DNA of 21,638 nucleotides, from NCBI GenBank assembly GCA_038259365.1, contig JBBSOW010000051.1, positions 1 to 21,638 on the forward strand, given 5' to 3'. How positions within the stretch are numbered: position 1 is the first letter of the stretch; each line of letters starts with the position of its first letter. A program made the translations under genes and the position numbers. Below are positions 21,505-21,638 of this stretch, one piece after another. The stretch comes from JBBSOW01 sp038259365. Lineage in GTDB: Bacteria; Actinomycetota; Actinomycetes; Propionibacteriales; Propionibacteriaceae. The notes under the pieces are model-generated. The model did no database searches. It was not told the DNA's origin and saw only the letters and a list, made by a program, of their open reading frames with translations.

Positions 21505-21509
21505 TCCGG
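21490..21509 (+). repeat. Tandem 10-bp duplication at the polymerase stop codon
   Basis: TCTAATCCGG occurs twice in a row (21490-21499 and 21500-21509). The second copy supplies the TAA stop (21502-21504). A single copy would shift the end of the protein, so the duplication has changed the last codons. Confidence 0.8.
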
Positions 21510-21534
21510 CATCCCGGCTCGGGACCCACTTCGG

Positions 21535-21638
21535 CTACGGCAGGTGGACCGTCGCGCGCTGCGGGTTGTGATCGGCGGGGATGATCCCCTTGAACTGGCC
21601 CGTGGAGTTGACGTCTACCACGTTCTCATACTCCGACA
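21535..21638 (-). CDS. Unidentified protein, C-terminal end only
   Basis: On the minus strand an open frame enters from the right edge and ends at TAG 21535-21537. It reads SEYENVVDVNSTGQFKGIIP then ADHNPQRATVHLP. Third-position GC use fits a coding sequence. I do not recognise the family from 33 residues. It converges on the polymerase gene; only a small 5-bp hairpin (TCCCG-GCT-CGGGA, 21512-21524) lies between the two stops. Confidence 0.55.
   Translation of the reverse strand, partial: SEYENVVDVNSTGQFKGIIPADHNPQRATVHLP

Noticed and set aside
1..21638. CRISPR arrays, tRNA or rRNA genes
   Set aside because: No regularly spaced repeats of that kind and no cloverleaf or rRNA-like stretches were seen.

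Overview
The window looks like the chromosome of a high-GC Gram-positive bacterium (Actinomycetota). Base composition is GC-rich. GTG and TTG starts are common and are backed by good ribosome binding sites. The window carries a lipoprotein-type amino-acid ABC transporter and a set of teichoic-acid-type glycopolymer genes. The family cannot be settled from this sequence; a Propionibacteriales-like genome is a guess.

Left part (1-4000) is a decayed, IS-rich stretch. It holds the remnant of a NarL-type sensor histidine kinase (minus, running off the left edge), an intact sulfide:quinone-reductase-like flavoprotein (minus), a broken IS630-type transposase (plus), a membrane-protein gene split by two frameshifts (plus), and the 3' end of an IS110-type transposase with its own frameshift (plus). 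About 380 bases without a convincing gene, containing several hairpins, follow.

Middle part (4000-10000) is ordinary metabolism and transport. It has an aldo/keto reductase (minus), a three-gene polar amino-acid ABC transporter operon (minus; binding lipoprotein, a strong intercistronic hairpin, permease, ATPase), a YihY/BrkB membrane protein (plus), and a two-domain sirohydrochlorin-chelatase-like protein (plus) preceded by an AT-rich palindrome.

Right part (10000-21638) is a cell-envelope locus. On the plus strand a TagE/TarM-like GT4 glycosyltransferase overlaps a polytopic membrane protein of GT-C-like appearance. A strong hairpin terminator separates these from two overlapping minus-strand genes for exported proteins: a phospholipase-D-like protein and a fibronectin-type-III/carboxypeptidase-regulatory-like repeat protein. 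Diverging from them on the plus strand are a CopC-like membrane-anchored protein without the usual copper ligands, a fusion of a TagD-type cytidylyltransferase with a Gfo/Idh/MocA dehydrogenase, and a large CDP-glycerol glycerophosphotransferase-type polymerase. The end of an unidentified minus-strand gene lies at the right edge.

The most interesting proposal is that the fusion enzyme makes a CDP-activated polyol in two steps (reduction of a keto precursor plus cytidylyl transfer). The adjacent polymerase would build it into a phosphodiester polymer, and the GT4 enzyme would decorate it. The secreted PLD-like and FnIII proteins could act on or bind that polymer. This is inference from domain content and gene order.
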